A stretch of 49,045 nucleotides of DNA from Vibrio sp. RE86 (lineage in GTDB: Bacteria > Pseudomonadota > Gammaproteobacteria > Enterobacterales > Vibrionaceae): positions 1 through 49,045 of the forward strand of contig NZ_VTXI01000028.1 of the NCBI RefSeq assembly GCF_013114545.1, written 5' to 3'. Under the pieces are notes generated by a model. The model made no database searches and was not told the DNA's origin. It worked only from the letters and a program-made list of their open reading frames with translations. Below, one piece after another: positions 47,340 to 49,045 of this stretch (the first letter of the stretch is position 1; each line of letters opens with the position of its first letter). The position numbers and the translations under genes were made by a program.

Positions 47340-47379
47340 TAAGGCGCGAAATTATAGTCATAATTCGCGCCTTATACAA
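47340..47379 (-). promoter_or_regulatory. Putative rplK promoter inside a hairpin
   Basis: Arms TAAGGCGCGAAATTA and TAATTCGCGCCTTA (one bulged A) occupy 47340-47374. The minus strand reads TATAAT at 47351-47356 with TTGTAT 17 bases upstream (47374-47379). This is the same design, with the same GGCGC core, as the element upstream of rplJ. Confidence 0.6.
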
Positions 47380-47420
47380 CCCTAAAAAAGGTGATTTTTT
47401 ATACTCTTTAATTCAGAGTC

Positions 47421-47969
47421 TTAGTCCAGTTTTTCAACCTGACCAAATTCAAGCTCAACTGGTGTTGCACGACCAAAGATCGATACAGACACTTTCAGGC
47501 GGCTCTTCTCGTAATCCACTTCTTCAACTGTACCGTTGAAGTCAGCAAATGGACCATCAGTCACGCGTACCACTTCACCCGCTTCGTACATAGTACGTGG
47601 ACGAGGAGCTTCACTTGCTTTCTCAAGACGGTTAAGAATCGCATCAGCTTCTTTATCAGTGATAGGAGCTGGACGATCAGAGGTACCACCAATGAAGCCC
47701 ATGACACGCGGCACACTACGTACTAGGTGCCATGATTCATCGTTCATGATCATCTGAACAAGAACGTAACCTGGGAAGAACTTACGCTCAGACTTACGAC
47801 GTTGTCCTGCGCGCATTTCAACTACTTCTTCAGTAGGAACCAGTACTTCACCAAACAGCTCTTCCATGCTATGCATTTTGATATGCTCGCGAAGAGATTG
47901 AGCTACGCGGCCTTCAAATCCAGAGAAGGCTTGAACCACATACCAGCGTTTTTTTGGAGCTTCACCCAT
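47421..47969 (-). CDS. nusG: Transcription antitermination/elongation factor NusG
   Basis: NusG binds RNA polymerase and links it to Rho, NusA or the ribosome. The 182-residue protein has the NGN domain (KKRWYVVQAFSGFEGRVAQSLREHI, HLVRSVPRVMGFIGG) and the C-terminal KOW domain (VVRVTDGPFADFNGTVEEVDYEKSRLKVSV). It follows secE by 13 bases. Confidence 0.99.
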   Translation of the reverse strand: MGEAPKKRWYVVQAFSGFEGRVAQSLREHIKMHSMEELFGEVLVPTEEVVEMRAGQRRKSERKFFPGYVLVQMIMNDESWHLVRSVPRVMGFIGGTSDRPAPITDKEADAILNRLEKASEAPRPRTMYEAGEVVRVTDGPFADFNGTVEEVDYEKSRLKVSVSIFGRATPVELEFGQVEKLD

Positions 47970-47982
47970 GAATTAAAACCCT

Positions 47983-48363
47983 CTATACCCCAGTTGCTAG
48001 AGCAACAAGACGAACCATAATGCCGTCGATGCCCCAAAGCACTAGAGCCATTACAATACTTACAGCCAAAACGATCAGTGTTGTTTGCATAGTTTCTTGG
48101 CGTGTAGGCCAAACAACTTTACGTACTTCCATACGTGATTCTTTTGCAAACTCAATCGCAGCTTTACCCTTAGTTGTTGTAGCAGCAACACCAAGTGCCG
48201 CAGCGATTAGTACAACAACACCTGCAGCGCGAATCACTACAGACATCTCACCGTACAGGTAATTACCCACAACAGCGGCAGCTAGCAGAGCAAAAGTGAT
48301 AAACCACTTAAAGATATCTGCGCCATTTGAGCTCTCAGGAGTTTCAGCATTATTTGCTTTCAT
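47983..48363 (-). CDS. secE: Protein translocase subunit SecE
   Basis: SecE clamps SecY in the inner membrane. I choose the ATG at 48363 (126 residues, MKANNAETPESSNGADIFKW); the in-frame start at 48402 adds 13 residues unlike the family. Three hydrophobic segments (about 19-40, 43-64 and 93-118) match the three-helix SecE of gammaproteobacteria, with the conserved EVRKVVWPTRQE loop before the last. Confidence 0.96.
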   Translation of the reverse strand: MKANNAETPESSNGADIFKWFITFALLAAAVVGNYLYGEMSVVIRAAGVVVLIAAALGVAATTTKGKAAIEFAKESRMEVRKVVWPTRQETMQTTLIVLAVSIVMALVLWGIDGIMVRLVALATGV

Positions 48364-48548
48364 AAAACCAACCTGTCTAAGTCTTAATATAGACGACAAC
48401 AACCCCGCTGTTGCAGGGCAAATCCATGAAACGACAATCTAAATGAATTGACGTACTCTTTTATTGATCAAGGAGCAACACCTTAATCAAAATATCCTGC
48501 TAAATGTCACCTTGCTTAAGAAAGCAACAGACATTTTATTTAGTGCAG

Positions 48549-48576
48549 AAAAAGGGCATCAAATGATGCCCTTTTT
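48549..48576 (-). terminator. Terminator between tufB and secE
   Basis: AAAAAGGGCATC, a short loop and GATGCCCTTTTT lie about 65 bases after the tufB stop on the minus strand, with T runs on both sides. It separates tufB from the secE-nusG message, so secE should have its own promoter in the following 185 bases; I did not find a convincing one. Confidence 0.9.
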
Positions 48577-48637
48577 GCTACTGGTTCGTCAAATCTTATT
48601 CCAAGATTTTCCGAAGTCTTTAGCTAATTCGTAAGAA

Positions 48638-49045
48638 TTAGTCGAAGATCTTAGCAACAACACCAGCGCCAACAGTACGGCCACCTTCGCGGATTGCGAA
48701 ACGTAGACCTTCGTCCATTGCGATTGGAGCGATTAGCTCAACAGTCATTTGAACGTTGTCACCTGGCATTACCATTTCAACGCCTTCTGGAAGAGTGATG
48801 TCACCAGTTACGTCCGTAGTACGGAAGTAGAACTGTGGACGGTAGCCCTTGAAGAATGGAGTGTGACGGCCGCCTTCGTCTTTAGAAAGTACGTATACTT
48901 CAGACTCAAACTTAGTGTGTGGGTTGATTGACTTAGGAGCTGCTAGTACTTGACCACGCTCAACTTCGTCACGCTTAGTACCACGTAGAAGTGCACCAAC
49001 GTTCTCACCAGCACGACCTTCGTCTAGAAGCTTACGGAACATTTC
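48638..49045 (-). CDS. tufB: Elongation factor Tu, C-terminal 135 residues (cut by window edge)
   Basis: The C-terminal domains 2 and 3 of EF-Tu, from EMFRKLLDEGRAGENVGALLRG to the end GRTVGAGVVAKIFD, including the conserved RPQFYFRTTDVTGDI and VMPGDNVQMTVELI. The N-terminal part is beyond the right edge. By position before secE-nusG this is the tufB copy. tufA begins at the left edge in the same direction. Confidence 0.96.
   Translation of the reverse strand, partial: EMFRKLLDEGRAGENVGALLRGTKRDEVERGQVLAAPKSINPHTKFESEVYVLSKDEGGRHTPFFKGYRPQFYFRTTDVTGDITLPEGVEMVMPGDNVQMTVELIAPIAMDEGLRFAIREGGRTVGAGVVAKIFD

Overview
This is a core stretch of the main chromosome of a gammaproteobacterium, most likely a Vibrio or another member of the Vibrionaceae. 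The call rests on gene order (tufB-secE-nusG-rplKAJL-rpoBC next to rsd, nudC and hemE; gpmM-envC; psd; rsgA/orn; a Gly tRNA cluster; queG; tsaE-amiB-mutL-miaA-hfq-hflXKC; slyX-fkpA; tusDCB-rpsLG-fusA-tufA) and on the protein sequences. No prophage, insertion sequence, integron or CRISPR array was seen. Both window edges cut a tuf gene: the start of tufA at the left and the end of tufB at the right, in the same orientation. LAYOUT. 1-5.5 kb (minus): yheO-like regulator, tusDCB, then the str operon rpsL-rpsG-fusA-tufA. 5.6-8 kb: fkpA (minus), a WD40-repeat lipoprotein and slyX (plus), a DUF2065 membrane protein (minus). 8-17.2 kb (minus): tsaE-amiB-mutL-miaA-hfq-hflX-hflK-hflC. 17.4-18.5 kb: queG (plus). 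18.5-20.1 kb: an AT-rich non-coding region with DnaA boxes, then seven tRNA genes on the minus strand (five identical Gly-GCC, two identical initiator Met). 20.1-23.6 kb: an unrecognised lipoprotein, orn (minus), rsgA, psd. 23.8-28.3 kb: the part that looks least like fixed core, with a DASS-family anion transporter, a chemoreceptor and an EamA-family transporter. 28.5-31.4 kb: gpmM and envC. 31.4-35.3 kb (minus): a DHH phosphoesterase, a TetR regulator, hemE, nudC. 35.5-36 kb: rsd (plus). 36.3-49 kb (minus): the large tufB-secE-nusG-rplKAJL-rpoBC transcription/translation cluster. HOW IT WORKS TOGETHER. Most of the window makes the gene-expression machinery: RNA polymerase, its regulators NusG and Rsd, ribosomal proteins, elongation factors, initiator and Gly tRNAs, tRNA modification (TusBCD, MiaA, TsaE, QueG), ribosome assembly and rescue (RsgA, HflX) and RNA turnover (Orn, Hfq). 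A second theme is the envelope: AmiB and its activator EnvC, FkpA, HflKC, Psd and SecE. MOST INTERESTING NON-CODING SIGNALS. (1) Perfect inverted DnaA boxes between queG and the Gly tRNA cluster, where E. coli, as I recall, carries the DnaA-regulating locus datA. (2) A probable unannotated small RNA on the plus strand between nudC and hemE, ending in a strong terminator with nine T. (3) A possible switch between two exclusive hairpins in the rpsG-fusA intergenic region. (4) Promoter -10 boxes inside near-identical perfect hairpins upstream of both rplK and rplJ. (5) A structured tRNA-operon trailer holding a tRNA-Gly remnant. Everything here was read by eye; no database or folding program was run.
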